A stretch of DNA of 64,000 nucleotides from Sphingomonas yunnanensis (GCF_019898765.1 NZ_JAIOKB010000001.1:310001-374000), one strand, 5' to 3'; positions 7,927 to 17,520 are shown, counted from the first letter of the stretch. Translations and numbers: made by a program. The notes: a model not told the origin generated them from the letters alone.

Positions 7927-8723
7927 GCCGAGAGGCTCCCGACGCTCTCGGCGACGCGCGCGTAGCCCGCGAGCCGGTCCTGTGCGTCGGACAGCTCGAC
8001 CACCTCGCCGACGACGATGATCGCGGGGCTGGCGACCTGCTCACGCGAAACCATCGCGCCGAGATCCGCCAGCAACGTCCGCAGCGCGCGATGCCCCGGC
8101 AGCGTGCCCCTCTCCAGCACCGCGACGGGCATGTCGGGGGCGACGCCGTCGGCCATCAGCTTGTCCGCGATCGCCTCGGCGGTGGCGACGCCCATGTAGA
8201 TCACCAGCGTGCGACCCTGCCCGGCGAGGCCGGACCAGTCCTGGTCCGTCAACCCTTTGCACTGGCCGGCGACGAAGGTGACCGCCGAGCTGTGATCGCG
8301 GTGGGTGAGCGGCAGCATCGCCTCGGCGGCGCAGCCGAGCGCGGCCGACACGCCCGGGATCACCTCGACGGCGAGGCCGGCGGCGCGCACCGCCTCGACC
8401 TCCTCGCCACCGCGGCCGAAGATGAACGGGTCGCCGCCCTTGAGCCGCACCACCACGCTGCCGGCGCGGACGTGCGCCACGATCAGCGCGTTGATCGCTT
8501 CCTGCGGCAAGGTGTGGCGCGCGCGGCGCTTGGCGACCGAGATGCGCTGCGCGGTCGCGGGGGCCAGAGCCAGCACGCGATCGTCGATCAGCCCGTCGTG
8601 GACGACCACATCGGCGTCACGCAGCGCTTCCACCGCGCGCACCGTGAGCAGCCCGGGATCGCCCGGTCCCGCGCCGACGAGAATGACGCGGCCGCGCGCG
8701 TCGGGATCGAGGAGGCTTGCCAT
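7923..8723 (-). CDS. cobA: Uroporphyrinogen-III C-methyltransferase (SUMT)
   Basis: 266 residues. Makes precorrin-2 from uroporphyrinogen III using two SAM. Visible motifs are VGAGPGDPGLLT, the LKGGDPFIFGRGGEE box, the VIPGVSAALG region and TFVAGQCK. The ATG at 8723 starts the conserved part directly. There is no CysG-type dehydrogenase/ferrochelatase domain, so siroheme completion needs another gene. First gene of the cys operon here. It is also the only SUMT seen in the window, so it may supply the cobalamin cluster at 46-64 kb. Confidence 0.95.
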   Translation of the reverse strand: MASLLDPDARGRVILVGAGPGDPGLLTVRAVEALRDADVVVHDGLIDDRVLALAPATAQRISVAKRRARHTLPQEAINALIVAHVRAGSVVVRLKGGDPFIFGRGGEEVEAVRAAGLAVEVIPGVSAALGCAAEAMLPLTHRDHSSAVTFVAGQCKGLTDQDWSGLAGQGRTLVIYMGVATAEAIADKLMADGVAPDMPVAVLERGTLPGHRALRTLLADLGAMVSREQVASPAIIVVGEVVELSDAQDRLAGYARVAESVGSLSA

Positions 8724-8820
8724 GCCCGCTACATGGGCGGCGGGTAGGGGCCCGCGCAACCGTTGTTCGCTTGTCCCGTGCCTAGGCTGGCTTTTTTCCA
8801 CGGTGGCGAGAGAAGCGACT

Positions 8821-9822
8821 TCACCCCGCCGCCTGCCGCAGCACGCGCTCGCCTTCGGCCTCGGTGACCGTGGCGCGCACCGCCGCGAGGAAGCCGGCGA
8901 CGTCGCCCTGCGAGGAGGGGATCGCCCGACGCAGCGTGATGAAGCCGTGGATGTTGCCCTGTGCCTCGCGGAAGGTCACCGCCACGCCCGCCTGTGCCAG
9001 CGCGGCGGCGTAGGCGCGCCCCTGGTCGCGTATCGGGTCGAGACTCGCGGTGACGATCACCGCGCGCGGCAGGCCTGCGACGTCGCCGAGCAGCGGCGAG
9101 AAGCGCGGGTGGCGCGGGTCTCCGGCATAATGGTCGTTGAACCAGGCCATCCCCTCGCGCGTGAGCAGATAGCCGTCGGCGAAGGCGTCGAACGAGGCAT
9201 AGGGGCGGCTGGCGTCGGTGGCGGGATAGATCGGCGCCTGCACGATCACCGGTACCGCGGCGGGATGGTCGCGCAGCGCGCCGGCGACGATGATGGCGAG
9301 GTTGCCCCCGGCGCTGTCGCCCGATAGCACCAGCGCGGTGACGCCGCGGCCGAGCACCTCCGGTCCTGATGCGACCCAGCGCGCCGCCGCCTCGGCGTCG
9401 TCGGGCGCGGCGGGCCAGCGCGCCTCGGGCGCGAGGCGGTAATCGACCGAGATCACCGGCAGGTCGAGCTGGCGCGCCATCTCCGCGGTGAAGCTGGCAT
9501 AGGTGTCGAGGTCGCCGATCACCCAGCCGCCGCCGTGGAAGAATACCACCGCCGGCCCCGGCGCCCGGCTCTCGCGCGAGTCGAACAGCCGTGCGCGCAG
9601 CTCGCCGCCGGGGCCGGGCAGGGTGAGGTCGCGCACCACCGCCAGCTCGCCGCGCGGCAGGTCGGCGACGTCCTTCATCGCCACCATCATCGCGCGCGCC
9701 TCGGCGGGCGGCATCTCGTGCATCCTGGGGCCGGGGACGTTGTTGAGATAGGTCAGGAAGGCCGCGACGTCGGGGCGGACGAAGGGTGTCCGCTCGGCGG
9801 CGGGGGCGGGTCGGTCGGTCAT
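8821..9822 (-). CDS. Alpha/beta hydrolase, hormone-sensitive-lipase (HSL) family esterase
   Basis: 333 residues. The oxyanion-hole motif HGGGW (residues 96-100) and the nucleophile elbow GDSAGG (S170) define the HSL/family IV group. The catalytic Asp (SLDPIRDQG) and His (GNIHGF) are near the C-terminus. No signal peptide, so a cytoplasmic carboxylesterase. Substrate unknown. It lies 97 bases upstream of cobA on the same strand and is divergent from the deacetylase-like gene; it is probably not part of the cys pathway. Confidence 0.9.
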   Translation of the reverse strand: MTDRPAPAAERTPFVRPDVAAFLTYLNNVPGPRMHEMPPAEARAMMVAMKDVADLPRGELAVVRDLTLPGPGGELRARLFDSRESRAPGPAVVFFHGGGWVIGDLDTYASFTAEMARQLDLPVISVDYRLAPEARWPAAPDDAEAAARWVASGPEVLGRGVTALVLSGDSAGGNLAIIVAGALRDHPAAVPVIVQAPIYPATDASRPYASFDAFADGYLLTREGMAWFNDHYAGDPRHPRFSPLLGDVAGLPRAVIVTASLDPIRDQGRAYAAALAQAGVAVTFREAQGNIHGFITLRRAIPSSQGDVAGFLAAVRATVTEAEGERVLRQAAG

Positions 9823-9880
9823 GCGCGCTCCTCTGCGGGGGCGCGATGGCGCGCCGCGATCCTCGCCTTATCTTAGGCAG

Positions 9881-10930
9881 ATGATCCGGGTCGTCCACCA
9901 TCGCGCCTATGTCACCGAGGCGCCCGCGCGCAGCACCTATCGCTGGGGCAAGAACGGCGCGATCCGCGACCTTCTGCTCGATCGGGGCGCGGCGGTGACC
10001 TGGCACGAGCCCGCGCCGATGCCGCGCGAGTGGCTCGAGGCCACGCACGATCCCGACTATGTCGCCGAGGTGCTTGCCGCCGCGGTCCCGCGCGAGAAGG
10101 AGCGGCGCATCGGTTTCCCGGTGACCGAGGTCGTGGCGCGCCGCGCCGCGCTGGTGCCGGGCGGCACTTATATGGCGGCGCGGCTGGCGCTGGCGCACGG
10201 CTTCGCCGCCAACACCGCGGGCGGCAGCCATCACGCGCTGGCGACCACGGGGGCGGGCTATTGCGTCTTCAACGATCTCGCGGTGGCGGCGGTACGGCTC
10301 GCCGCCGAGCGCGCGGCGGAGCGGATCCTGATCGTCGACGTCGACGTCCACCAGGGCGACGGCACCGCGGCGCTGACTGCGGGCCACGAGGCAATCACGA
10401 CCTACTCGATCCACGCCGCGAAGAACTTCCCGGTGCGCAAGGCCTGCTCGACGGTCGACGTCGCGCTGCCCGACGCGCTCGGCGACGACGATTATCTGGC
10501 GCAACTCGAGGAGACGTTGGTGCCCCTGCTCGACGAGGTGCAGCCCGACCTGATCCTCTACCAGGGCGGGGTGGACCCCTATGCCGGCGACCGGCTCGGC
10601 CGACTCGCGCTGAGCGACGCGGGGCTGGCGCGGCGCGACCGGCTGGTGGGAGGGCTGGCGCTCGCGCGCGGCGTGCCGCTGGCGAGCACCGTGGGCGGCG
10701 GCTACGGCGACGACGTGATGGCGATCGCGGCGCGCCACGTCGCGGTGATCGAGCGGCTGGCGGCGGTATATGAGGGAGCCGATTTCCTTGGCTGCGCAGC
10801 GGCTGACATGGATCGTCCAGACGCCCCACCGTCCTCCGTCATCCCGGACTTGGTCCGCGATCCACCCTTCCGCGAGAGCGGCGGCTTCGGTGTACGCGGC
10901 ACCCTGGATCCCGGAACAAGTCCGGTATGA
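9881..10930 (+). CDS. Histone deacetylase-family (acetylpolyamine/AcuC-like) amidohydrolase
   Basis: 349 residues. Zinc deacetylase of the HDAC superfamily. Visible are the GGSHHAL His pair, the zinc-binding DVDVHQGDGT, YQGGVDPYAGDRLG (second zinc Asp) and GGGYGDD. The N-terminus VVHHRAY starts directly at ATG 9881. Bacterial members deacetylate small molecules or proteins; the substrate is not evident. Oddity: about the last 31 residues and the stop codon come from a palindromic repeat (10836-10933), so the C-terminal tail is not family sequence. Divergent from the esterase gene. Confidence 0.88.
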   Translation: MIRVVHHRAYVTEAPARSTYRWGKNGAIRDLLLDRGAAVTWHEPAPMPREWLEATHDPDYVAEVLAAAVPREKERRIGFPVTEVVARRAALVPGGTYMAARLALAHGFAANTAGGSHHALATTGAGYCVFNDLAVAAVRLAAERAAERILIVDVDVHQGDGTAALTAGHEAITTYSIHAAKNFPVRKACSTVDVALPDALGDDDYLAQLEETLVPLLDEVQPDLILYQGGVDPYAGDRLGRLALSDAGLARRDRLVGGLALARGVPLASTVGGGYGDDVMAIAARHVAVIERLAAVYEGADFLGCAAADMDRPDAPPSSVIPDLVRDPPFRESGGFGVRGTLDPGTSPV

Positions 10931-10933
10931 CGG
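10836..10933. repeat. Dispersed palindrome (ATCCCGG family), invading the deacetylase-like gene
   Basis: Left arm CCGTCATCCCGGACTTGG and right arm ending AAGTCCGGTATGACGG form an imperfect inverted repeat about 98 bases long. Both arms carry GATCCA/TGGATC next to the core. The TGA stop of the preceding gene lies in the right arm. Related copies lie at 13321, 19613, 29551 and 42638. Confidence 0.75.
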
Positions 10934-11087
10934 AGAGGTGGGAGGCAGGGATTCTGACGCGAGCGCGGGTCGATCGGCGCGCCCGCGCGTCCGAGGACCC
11001 GCTCGGTCCCGCTCCAAGCTGCCGCAGCTGGATGACATTCCCGCGACAGTCGCTATATGCGGCCACGCACCAGGCGAGCCTCCGCAC

Positions 11088-12545
11088 ATGCTGACCACGA
11101 ACCCGTTCGACGACGACCATCTGCACGAGGAGTGCGGAATTTTCGGCGCCTCCGGCTCCGAGGGCGCCGCGGCGCTGGTGGCGCTGGGGCTCCACGCCCT
11201 GCAGCATCGCGGCCAGGAAGCCGCCGGCATCACCAGCTTCGACGGCCACGACTTCCACACCCACCGCGCGATGGGCCATGTCGCTGGCAATTTCGACCGC
11301 GACGACATCATCCGCGCGCTCGCGGGCGAGGTGGCGTGCGGGCACGTGCGCTACTCGACGACGGGCGAGACCGCGCTGCGCAACGTCCAGCCGCTCTACG
11401 CCGAGCTCCAGTCGGGCGGCTTCGCGATCGCGCACAACGGCAACATCTCCAACGCGATGCGGCTGCGGCGCGAGCTGGTGCGGCGCGGTTCGATCTTCCA
11501 GTCGACCTCGGACACAGAGACGATCATCCACCTCGTCGCGACCAGCCAATATCGCACGCTGCTCGATAAGTTCATCGACGCGCTCAAGCAGATCGAGGGC
11601 GCCTATTCGCTGATCGTGATGACCCCCGAGGGCATGATCGCGTGCCGCGACCCGCTCGGCATCCGCCCGCTGGTGATGGGGCGCCTCGGCGACGCGGTGA
11701 TCTTCGCCTCGGAGACGGTCGCGCTCGACGTGGTCGGCGCCGAGTTCGAGCGCTCGGTCGAGCCGGGCGAGCTGGTGATCGTGCAGAACGGCCAGGTGCG
11801 ATCGATCCGCCCCTTCGCCAAGCTGGCGGCGCGGCCGTGCATCTTCGAATGGGTCTATTTCTCGCGTCCCGACTCGATCGTCGACGATCACTCGATCTAC
11901 TCGGTGCGCAAGGGGATCGGCGCGCAGCTCGCCATCGAATCGCCGGTCGACGCCGATCTGGTGATCCCCGTGCCTGATTCGGGCGTGCCCGCGGCGATCG
12001 GCTACGCGCAGCAGTCGGGCATCCCGTTCGAGCTCGGCATCATCCGCTCGCACTACGTGGGGCGGACGTTCATCCAGCCGGGCGACAAGGTCCGCCACCT
12101 CGGCGTCAAGCTCAAGCACAACGCCAATCGCGCGCTGATCCAGGGCAAGAAGGTGATTCTGGTCGATGATTCGATCGTGCGCGGCACCACCAGCCTTAAG
12201 ATCGTGCAGATGATGCGCGAGGCCGGCGCGGCCGAGGTGCACATGCGCATCGCCTCGCCGCCGACCAGCCACAGCTGCTTCTACGGCGTCGACACGCCAG
12301 AGCGCGCCAAATTGCTCGCGGCCAAGCACGACCTCGGCGGGATGACCGACTTCATCCACGCCGACAGTCTGGCGTTCGTCTCGATCGACGGGCTCTACAA
12401 GGCGTTGGGCGAGAGCCACCGCGCCGACATCCGGCCCAAATATTGCGACGCGTGCTTCACCGGCGACTATCCCACCACGCTGACCGACCATGACGAGAGC
12501 AGTTCGGTCGACCAGTTCGCGATACTCGCCGAGCGGGTGAACTGA
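11088..12545 (+). CDS. purF: Amidophosphoribosyltransferase
   Basis: 485 residues. First committed step of purine synthesis: PRPP plus glutamine to phosphoribosylamine. Residues 1-15 form a short propeptide ending before the nucleophile C16 (EECGIFG). Also visible are the glutaminase segment (SFDGHDFHTHRAMGHV, AHNGN) and the PRPP loop VILVDDSIVRGTTS. Cys residues typical of the Fe-S-containing form (PRPCIFEWVYF, SCFYGVDTP, CDACFTGDYP) are present. The ATG at 11088 is the first that begins at family sequence. The gene is followed after 5 bases by an SDR gene. Confidence 0.97.
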   Translation: MLTTNPFDDDHLHEECGIFGASGSEGAAALVALGLHALQHRGQEAAGITSFDGHDFHTHRAMGHVAGNFDRDDIIRALAGEVACGHVRYSTTGETALRNVQPLYAELQSGGFAIAHNGNISNAMRLRRELVRRGSIFQSTSDTETIIHLVATSQYRTLLDKFIDALKQIEGAYSLIVMTPEGMIACRDPLGIRPLVMGRLGDAVIFASETVALDVVGAEFERSVEPGELVIVQNGQVRSIRPFAKLAARPCIFEWVYFSRPDSIVDDHSIYSVRKGIGAQLAIESPVDADLVIPVPDSGVPAAIGYAQQSGIPFELGIIRSHYVGRTFIQPGDKVRHLGVKLKHNANRALIQGKKVILVDDSIVRGTTSLKIVQMMREAGAAEVHMRIASPPTSHSCFYGVDTPERAKLLAAKHDLGGMTDFIHADSLAFVSIDGLYKALGESHRADIRPKYCDACFTGDYPTTLTDHDESSSVDQFAILAERVN

Positions 12546-12550
12546 GCAAC

Positions 12551-13258
12551 GTGAGCGAGGCACTGACGGACAAGCTCGCGCTGGTGACCGGCGCGAGCCG
12601 CGGCATCGGTGCCGCCACCGCCATCGCGCTCGCCGCGGCGGGCGCGCACGTCGTGCTCACAGCGCGCACCGCTGCGGGGCTGGAGGAAGTCGAGCAGGCG
12701 ATCTTTGACGCGGGGGGCTCGGCGACGATCGCGCCGCTCGACCTCGCGCAGAGCGACTCGATCGCGCGGCTCGCCACCGCGATCGGCGAGCGCTGGGAGG
12801 CGCTCGACGTGCTGGTGCTCAACGCCGCGATGCTCGGCTCGCTCGCCGCGGTGCCTGCGATCGACGCCAAGGAGTTGGCGCAGGTGCTGACGCTCAACGT
12901 CTCCGCACAGGTGGCGATGATCCAGGCATTCGACCCGATGCTGCGGCGCTCCGCCGGCGCGCGGGTGATCGGGGTGACCTCCTCGGTGGCGCGCACGCCG
13001 CGGGCCTATTGGGGGGCGTATGGCGCGTCCAAGGCAGCGTTCGAGACGCTGCTCGAGGCGTACGGCGACGAGATGGCCGAGGTGAGCAAGGTGCGTGTCG
13101 CCGTGCTCGACCCCGGCGCGACGCGCACCAAGATGCGCGCGCGCGCGTATCCGGGTGAGGACCCGGCATCGGTCAAGCCGCCCGAGGCGGTCGCGGCGCG
13201 TATCGCGGCGCTGGCGATCGACGGCTTCGACGCGAACCACCGCGAGCGCGTGGGCTAG
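12551..13258 (+). CDS. SDR family NAD(P)-dependent oxidoreductase
   Basis: 235 residues. Rossmann motif TGASRGIGAAT, NAAMLGS (the NNAG position) and the catalytic Ser/Tyr/Lys triad (TSSVAR, YGASK) are all seen. The start is GTG at 12551, five bases after purF, so it is probably co-transcribed. Alphaproteobacteria often carry this SDR directly behind purF. Substrate unknown. Confidence 0.9.
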   Translation: MSEALTDKLALVTGASRGIGAATAIALAAAGAHVVLTARTAAGLEEVEQAIFDAGGSATIAPLDLAQSDSIARLATAIGERWEALDVLVLNAAMLGSLAAVPAIDAKELAQVLTLNVSAQVAMIQAFDPMLRRSAGARVIGVTSSVARTPRAYWGAYGASKAAFETLLEAYGDEMAEVSKVRVAVLDPGATRTKMRARAYPGEDPASVKPPEAVAARIAALAIDGFDANHRERVG

Positions 13259-13320
13259 TCGGCGACGCCTCGCCACCACCTCGTTCTTCCGGTTCTCCTC
13301 GTCGTCTTGGCCCTACTCGT

Positions 13321-13414
13321 CGTCTCGGCCTTGAGCCGGGACCCATGGCGCCGCACCCTCTGCCAGCGTTGCTCTCGCGGAAAGATGGGCCCCGGATCAT
13401 GTCCGAGATGACGG
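13321..13414. repeat. Dispersed palindrome (ATCCCGG family)
   Basis: CTCGGCCTTGAGCCGGGACCCATGG at the left and GGCCCCGGATCATGTCCGAGATGACGG at the right, in inverted orientation with a spacer. It fills most of the space between the convergent SDR and methyltransferase genes, where it could act as a bidirectional terminator-like structure. Confidence 0.65.
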
Positions 13415-13444
13415 TTGAGCATTGGGCCGCTTCGTCACCGCTCG

Positions 13445-14656
13445 TCATTGCTTCAAGAGCGTGACCTGCAGCACGTCGATGCCGCCGCCGCGAAAGCCGC
13501 CCTCGCAGTACATCAGATAATAGCGCCACAGCCGCTGGAAGCGCTCATCGAACCGCACCGGCAGCCGACCTTCAGCGGCGGCCTGGTCGAAGCGGCGGCG
13601 CCACTCCAGCAGAGTCTCGGCATAGTCGAGGCCGAACCGCTCCTCGTCCTGCCACGCCAGCCCGTGCGCCGCGGCGATCGCCCGGAAGCGGCTGACCGAT
13701 ACCAGAGACCCGCCGGGGAAGATGTAGCGCTGGATGAAGTCGACGCCGCCCGCATAGGCGTCCCACACGTCGTCCGCGATCGCGATCAGCTGGAGCGCGG
13801 CGCGGCCGCCGGGGCGCAGCACGCGCGCGAGCGTCGCGCAATAGGCCGGCCAATAATCCGGACCGACCGCCTCGACCATCTCGATCGAGGCGACCGCGTC
13901 GTACATGCCGGTGACGTCGCGATAGTCGCATAACGCCACGCTCACGCCGGACAGGCCGCGCGCGGCGACATGGTCGCGCTGCTCGGTCGAGAGCGTCAGC
14001 GCGTGGACGCCGACTCCCGCCGCCGCCGCGGTCGCCGCGAACGAGCCCCAGCCGCAACCGATCTCGAGCACGCGCTGCCCCGCGCTCGCCCCGGTTCGCG
14101 CGAGGATCGCTTCCAGCTTGCGCCGCTGCGCCGCGGCGAGCGGCTCGCCCGGCGTGGCGTGACGCGCGCTCGAGTAGGTCAGCGTCTCGTCGAGCCACTC
14201 GCGGTAGAAGTCGTTGCCGAGGTCATAGTGCGCCGCCACGTTGCGGCGCGCGCCGCCGCGATCGTTGCGGCGCAGGCGGTGGACCAGCCGCGCCGCCAGC
14301 TTGGCGCCGCGCTTGGCGCGCGCGACATCGCCCAGCGCCGCGCGATTGCGCATGAACAGGTCGAACACGGGCACCGGGTCGGGGCTGGTCCAGTCGCCCG
14401 CTTCCCAGCCCTCGTACCAGCCGATCGAGCCGGCGCTGACCAACCGCCACAACGCGCGCCAGCGCACAACGCGCACTGCCGCGAACGGCCCTGGCTCATG
14501 GCCGCCCAGCAGCCGGCGCGTACCGTCGGGCAGCTCGGCCTCGATCGCCCCCGTCACCAGCCCGCGGTCGACGCGGTCGAGGATGCGGTGGAACAGCGGC
14601 GCCACGATCCGGCTGCCGAGAGCGGCGGGGGGAGGGCGGGTCGTCGCGGCATCCAT
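13445..14656 (-). CDS. Cyclopropane-fatty-acyl-phospholipid synthase family methyltransferase
   Basis: 403 residues from the ATG at 14656. It modifies acyl chains of membrane lipids, or a related substrate, using SAM. The SAM site VLEIGCGWGSFA, the YSSARH segment, SIEMVEAVG and the C-terminal GLDYAETLLEWRRRF/MYCEGGFRGGGIDVLQV signature are typical of the Cfa family. The N-terminal domain of about 130 residues fits Cfa length. It follows the photolyase gene on the same strand (10 bases), a common sphingomonad arrangement. Confidence 0.88.
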   Translation of the reverse strand: MDAATTRPPPAALGSRIVAPLFHRILDRVDRGLVTGAIEAELPDGTRRLLGGHEPGPFAAVRVVRWRALWRLVSAGSIGWYEGWEAGDWTSPDPVPVFDLFMRNRAALGDVARAKRGAKLAARLVHRLRRNDRGGARRNVAAHYDLGNDFYREWLDETLTYSSARHATPGEPLAAAQRRKLEAILARTGASAGQRVLEIGCGWGSFAATAAAAGVGVHALTLSTEQRDHVAARGLSGVSVALCDYRDVTGMYDAVASIEMVEAVGPDYWPAYCATLARVLRPGGRAALQLIAIADDVWDAYAGGVDFIQRYIFPGGSLVSVSRFRAIAAAHGLAWQDEERFGLDYAETLLEWRRRFDQAAAEGRLPVRFDERFQRLWRYYLMYCEGGFRGGGIDVLQVTLLKQ

Positions 14657-14666
14657 GCCGCGCCGC

Positions 14667-16007
14667 CTATCGCACCTTTTTACCCGCCGCCAGCGCGCGT
14701 TCACGTGCCTCGCGATGGCCGATCAGCATCGCGGGATAGTCGCCGGGGCGGCAGCCCGCCGCGTCTGGATCGTGGATCGCGGCATCGGGAAGATGCTTCA
14801 GCTCGGGTACCCAGTGACGGATATAGTCGCCCGCGGCGAACTTCTCGGACTGGCGGATCGGCGCCATGATCCGGCTGAACATGTTGGCGTCCACGCCCGT
14901 ACCCGCGATCCACTGCCAGTTGACCGCGTTGTTGCCGTAATCGGCGTCGACGAGACAGTCCCAGAACCAGCGCTCGCCCTCGCGCCAGTCGATCAGCAGG
15001 TGCTTCACCAGGAAGGAGGCGGTGATCATCCGCACGCGATTGTGCATCCAGCCGCTCTGCCACAGCTGGCGCATCCCGGCGTCGACGATCGGATAGCCCG
15101 TGCGCCCGCGTTGCCAGGCGCGCAGGTCGCGCTGAGCCGCCGTCCCGCTGCGCCACGGCAGTTTGTCGTAGCGGTCGCGCCCGTTCGCGTCGGCATAGTC
15201 GGGCAGAGCGAGCACGACGCCGTCGGTGAAGTCGCGCCACGCCAGTTCCTTGCGGAACGTGATGTCGTCGCCGCCGGTGGCGTGCCAGACCGTGCGCGGC
15301 GAGACCTCGCCGAAATGGAGGTGCGGCGACAGCCGCGACGTGCCCTCCTCGCTCGGCAGGTTGCGGCGCTCCTCATAGCCGTCGAGCGCGAGCTGCTTGA
15401 TCTTGCGCAGCGCCTCGGCCTCACCCGGCGTCCAGTCGAACCCGCCCGACCAGTCGGGTGCGGTCGGCAGCAGCGTCCAGTCGGCGAGCGAGTCGCTCTT
15501 CGGCCAGGTCTCGGGTGCGGGGATGGTACGCGGCGCGGCGAGCGGCTTCCCGGGCGGCAGGTGCGGCTGCAGCCCTTTCCAGAAGGACGAGTAGATCCGG
15601 TACGGCGCGCCGCCGCCGGTGGTGACGTCCTCGATCCGCGTCAGGTGATTGCCGTCGTACAGGCAGAGCCGGTCGCCGAGCGCCGCCTCGGCGTGGCGCC
15701 ACCATGGCTCGTAGTGGCGGACAGCGTGGACGCGCTCGGCACCGGCCTCGTCCACCAGCGCGGGCAGCGCCTCGGCCGCCCGGCCGCGCCGCAGGATCAG
15801 CCGGCTGCCCTTCTTCTCGAGCGACGCCGCGAGCGCACGGAGGCTGTGGTGCAGCCACCAGCGCTGCGCTTCGCCGATCTTCCAGGCGCCGGGCGCCTCG
15901 TCGTCGAGCACATAGACCGGGATCACCGCACCGCTGTGCGCGGCCGCGATCAACGCGGGCTGATCGTGAAGGCGGAGGTCCTGGCGCAGCCATAGAAGGT
16001 CGGTCAT
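14667..16007 (-). CDS. phrB: Deoxyribodipyrimidine photo-lyase (class I)
   Basis: 446 residues. Repairs UV-induced cyclobutane dimers using light, with FADH and an antenna. The N-terminal [16 protein letters not shown] domain binds the antenna. The FAD-domain motifs [40 protein letters not shown] and [14 protein letters not shown] are complete. Length is normal. It lies in the same direction as the Cfa-like gene and is divergent from hisI. Confidence 0.96.
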   Translation of the reverse strand: MTDLLWLRQDLRLHDQPALIAAAHSGAVIPVYVLDDEAPGAWKIGEAQRWWLHHSLRALAASLEKKGSRLILRRGRAAEALPALVDEAGAERVHAVRHYEPWWRHAEAALGDRLCLYDGNHLTRIEDVTTGGGAPYRIYSSFWKGLQPHLPPGKPLAAPRTIPAPETWPKSDSLADWTLLPTAPDWSGGFDWTPGEAEALRKIKQLALDGYEERRNLPSEEGTSRLSPHLHFGEVSPRTVWHATGGDDITFRKELAWRDFTDGVVLALPDYADANGRDRYDKLPWRSGTAAQRDLRAWQRGRTGYPIVDAGMRQLWQSGWMHNRVRMITASFLVKHLLIDWREGERWFWDCLVDADYGNNAVNWQWIAGTGVDANMFSRIMAPIRQSEKFAAGDYIRHWVPELKHLPDAAIHDPDAAGCRPGDYPAMLIGHREARERALAAGKKVR

Positions 16008-16157
16008 CGCGGGGGTTACGTTCCACGACCGAGGCTGGTTCCTGATCCAGGTTGTGAGGACCCGGCGGCGGCATGCTCGTGCCCTGGCCTGCCGGGGCAC
16101 GAGGCACGACCCACATCCCGGCTTCAAACCGGTCCCGTCTCGCTCTACGCGGTCGAC

Positions 16158-16547
16158 ATGACCGACATGATCGACACGCGCGAGACCGGCACCGACTTCC
16201 TCCCCAAGTTCGACTCGGCCGGGCTGATCACCGCGGTGGTGACCAGCCGAGCGACCGGTGAGCTGCTGATGGTCGCGCACATGGACGCGGCGGCAATCGC
16301 CGCCACGCGCGCCAGCGGGGAGGCCACCTTCTTCTCGCGCAGTCGCGGGCGGCTGTGGAAGAAGGGCGAGACCTCGGGCAACGTGATGCGCGTCGTCGAG
16401 ATGCGGGTCGATTGCGACCAGGACGCTCTGTGGCTGATCGTCGATCCCGCCGGTCCGGCGTGCCACACCGGCGCGCGCAGTTGCTTCTATCGCCAGGTCG
16501 CGCTCGGCGCCGCTTCAGCGGAGGGCTCGCTGAGCCCGGTCGCGTGA
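16158..16547 (+). CDS. hisI: Phosphoribosyl-AMP cyclohydrolase
   Basis: 129 residues. Third step of histidine synthesis. Conserved motifs: [36 protein letters not shown], and metal-binding DCDQDAL and [13 protein letters not shown]. It is the stand-alone form without a HisE domain. Its stop overlaps the next gene's GTG (GTGA), so the two are translationally coupled. Confidence 0.96.
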   Translation: MTDMIDTRETGTDFLPKFDSAGLITAVVTSRATGELLMVAHMDAAAIAATRASGEATFFSRSRGRLWKKGETSGNVMRVVEMRVDCDQDALWLIVDPAGPACHTGARSCFYRQVALGAASAEGSLSPVA

Positions 16548-17053
16548 CTCGACGCGCGCTCGCGCTCGCGGGGCTGCTTCTGGCCGGCTGCGAGCGTGCG
16601 CCGTCGTCCGCGCCGCATGAACAGCCCGCGGGCGCCGCGCTGGAGCGCGCCGCTGACATGGCCGGGCTGATCGTCGCGCCGGCGCGCGAACGGCCGGTCG
16701 GCGTCTTCGCGACCGAGGCGGCGCGACTGTGTCTCCTCCCGCGGCGGGACGGGGCGCTCAGCGCCGGCGCGAGCGTCGACTATGGCGCGGGCCAGCATTG
16801 CGTCGCGCGCGGTGTGGCGCACGCCGGTTCGGCGCTGACCATGCAGTGGGGAAAGAGCTGCACGGTCACGCTCCGGTATGACCGCGACGCGCTGATCGTT
16901 CCCGCAACACTGCCCGCTGGCTGCGACTCGCGCTGCTCCGGTCGAGCGTCGCTGGCCGGTCTGCGACTCGAGCGACTGAGCGACTCGATCGCCGAGGCGA
17001 GTCGGACCCGCGGCGCCGACGGACGTCTCCTCTGCGGCGACGGTGCCAGTTGA
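16544..17053 (+). CDS. Hypothetical lipoprotein coupled to hisI
   Basis: 169 residues, beginning with a GTG that overlaps the hisI stop. The N-terminus [14 protein letters not shown] is a short lipoprotein signal with the lipidated Cys at position 16. The mature protein has several Cys residues (CLLP, HCVA, SCTV, GCDSRC, LLCGD), suggesting disulfides in the periplasm. No family recognised. The unlikely pairing with a histidine-synthesis gene suggests operon convenience, not shared function. Confidence 0.75.
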   Translation: MTRRALALAGLLLAGCERAPSSAPHEQPAGAALERAADMAGLIVAPARERPVGVFATEAARLCLLPRRDGALSAGASVDYGAGQHCVARGVAHAGSALTMQWGKSCTVTLRYDRDALIVPATLPAGCDSRCSGRASLAGLRLERLSDSIAEASRTRGADGRLLCGDGAS

Positions 17054-17065
17054 CGTTCACGTAAA
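17050..17065 (+). promoter_or_regulatory. Candidate MerR/LiuR-type operator
   Basis: TTGACGTTCACGTAAA is a 16-base imperfect palindrome (TTnACGTnnACGTnAA), 19 bases before the MerR gene start. It resembles the dyads recognised by LiuR-like MerR regulators of branched-chain and acyl-CoA degradation. It overlaps the end of the upstream lipoprotein gene. Self-regulation plus control of the acyl-CoA dehydrogenase is inferred. Confidence 0.5.
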
Positions 17066-17084
17066 GGGAAGTTACCGCCGTGTC

Positions 17085-17516
17085 ATGAGCGACCTTCTCG
17101 ACGTGTCTGCCGCTTATGCCGTCGTGCCGCCGCGCGCGGACCGCGATCATTTCACCATCACGGACCTCTCGGCCGAGTTCGGCGTCACGCCGCGCGCGCT
17201 GCGCTTCTACGAGGACGAGGGGCTGATCGCGCCCGAGCGGCGCGGCATGGTGCGGATCTACTCGCACCGCGACCGCGCCCGGCTAGCCTGGATCCTGCGC
17301 GGCAAGCGCGTCGGCTTCAGCCTCGCCGACATCCGCGAGATGATCGACCTCTACGACGCGGGCGACGGCCGGCAGAAGCAGCGCGCGGTGGCGATCGAGC
17401 GCTGCCGCGAGCGCATCGCCGCGCTCCAGCAACAGAAGCACGATATCGACGCCGCGATCACCGAGCTGGCCGAGTTCCTGACGGTGGTCGAGGGTGGCAA
17501 AGCCAAGGAAAGCTGA
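17085..17516 (+). CDS. MerR family regulator (LiuR-like)
   Basis: 143 residues from ATG 17085. The winged helix TITDLSAEFGVTPRALRFYEDEGLIAP is at residues ~25-50, followed by a coiled-coil (RGKRVGFSLADIREMIDLYD ... RCRERIAALQQQKHDIDAAITEL). There is no metal-binding Cys, so it is more like regulators of acyl-CoA catabolism than metal sensors. An acyl-CoA dehydrogenase starts 5 bases after its stop and a matching palindrome precedes it, supporting that role by inference. Confidence 0.88.
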   Translation: MSDLLDVSAAYAVVPPRADRDHFTITDLSAEFGVTPRALRFYEDEGLIAPERRGMVRIYSHRDRARLAWILRGKRVGFSLADIREMIDLYDAGDGRQKQRAVAIERCRERIAALQQQKHDIDAAITELAEFLTVVEGGKAKES

Positions 17517-17520
17517 GACG

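Noticed and set aside
16008..16157. Promoter signals between photolyase and hisI genes
   Set aside because: This divergent gap must carry promoters, but no -35/-10 pair stood out in the high-GC sequence.
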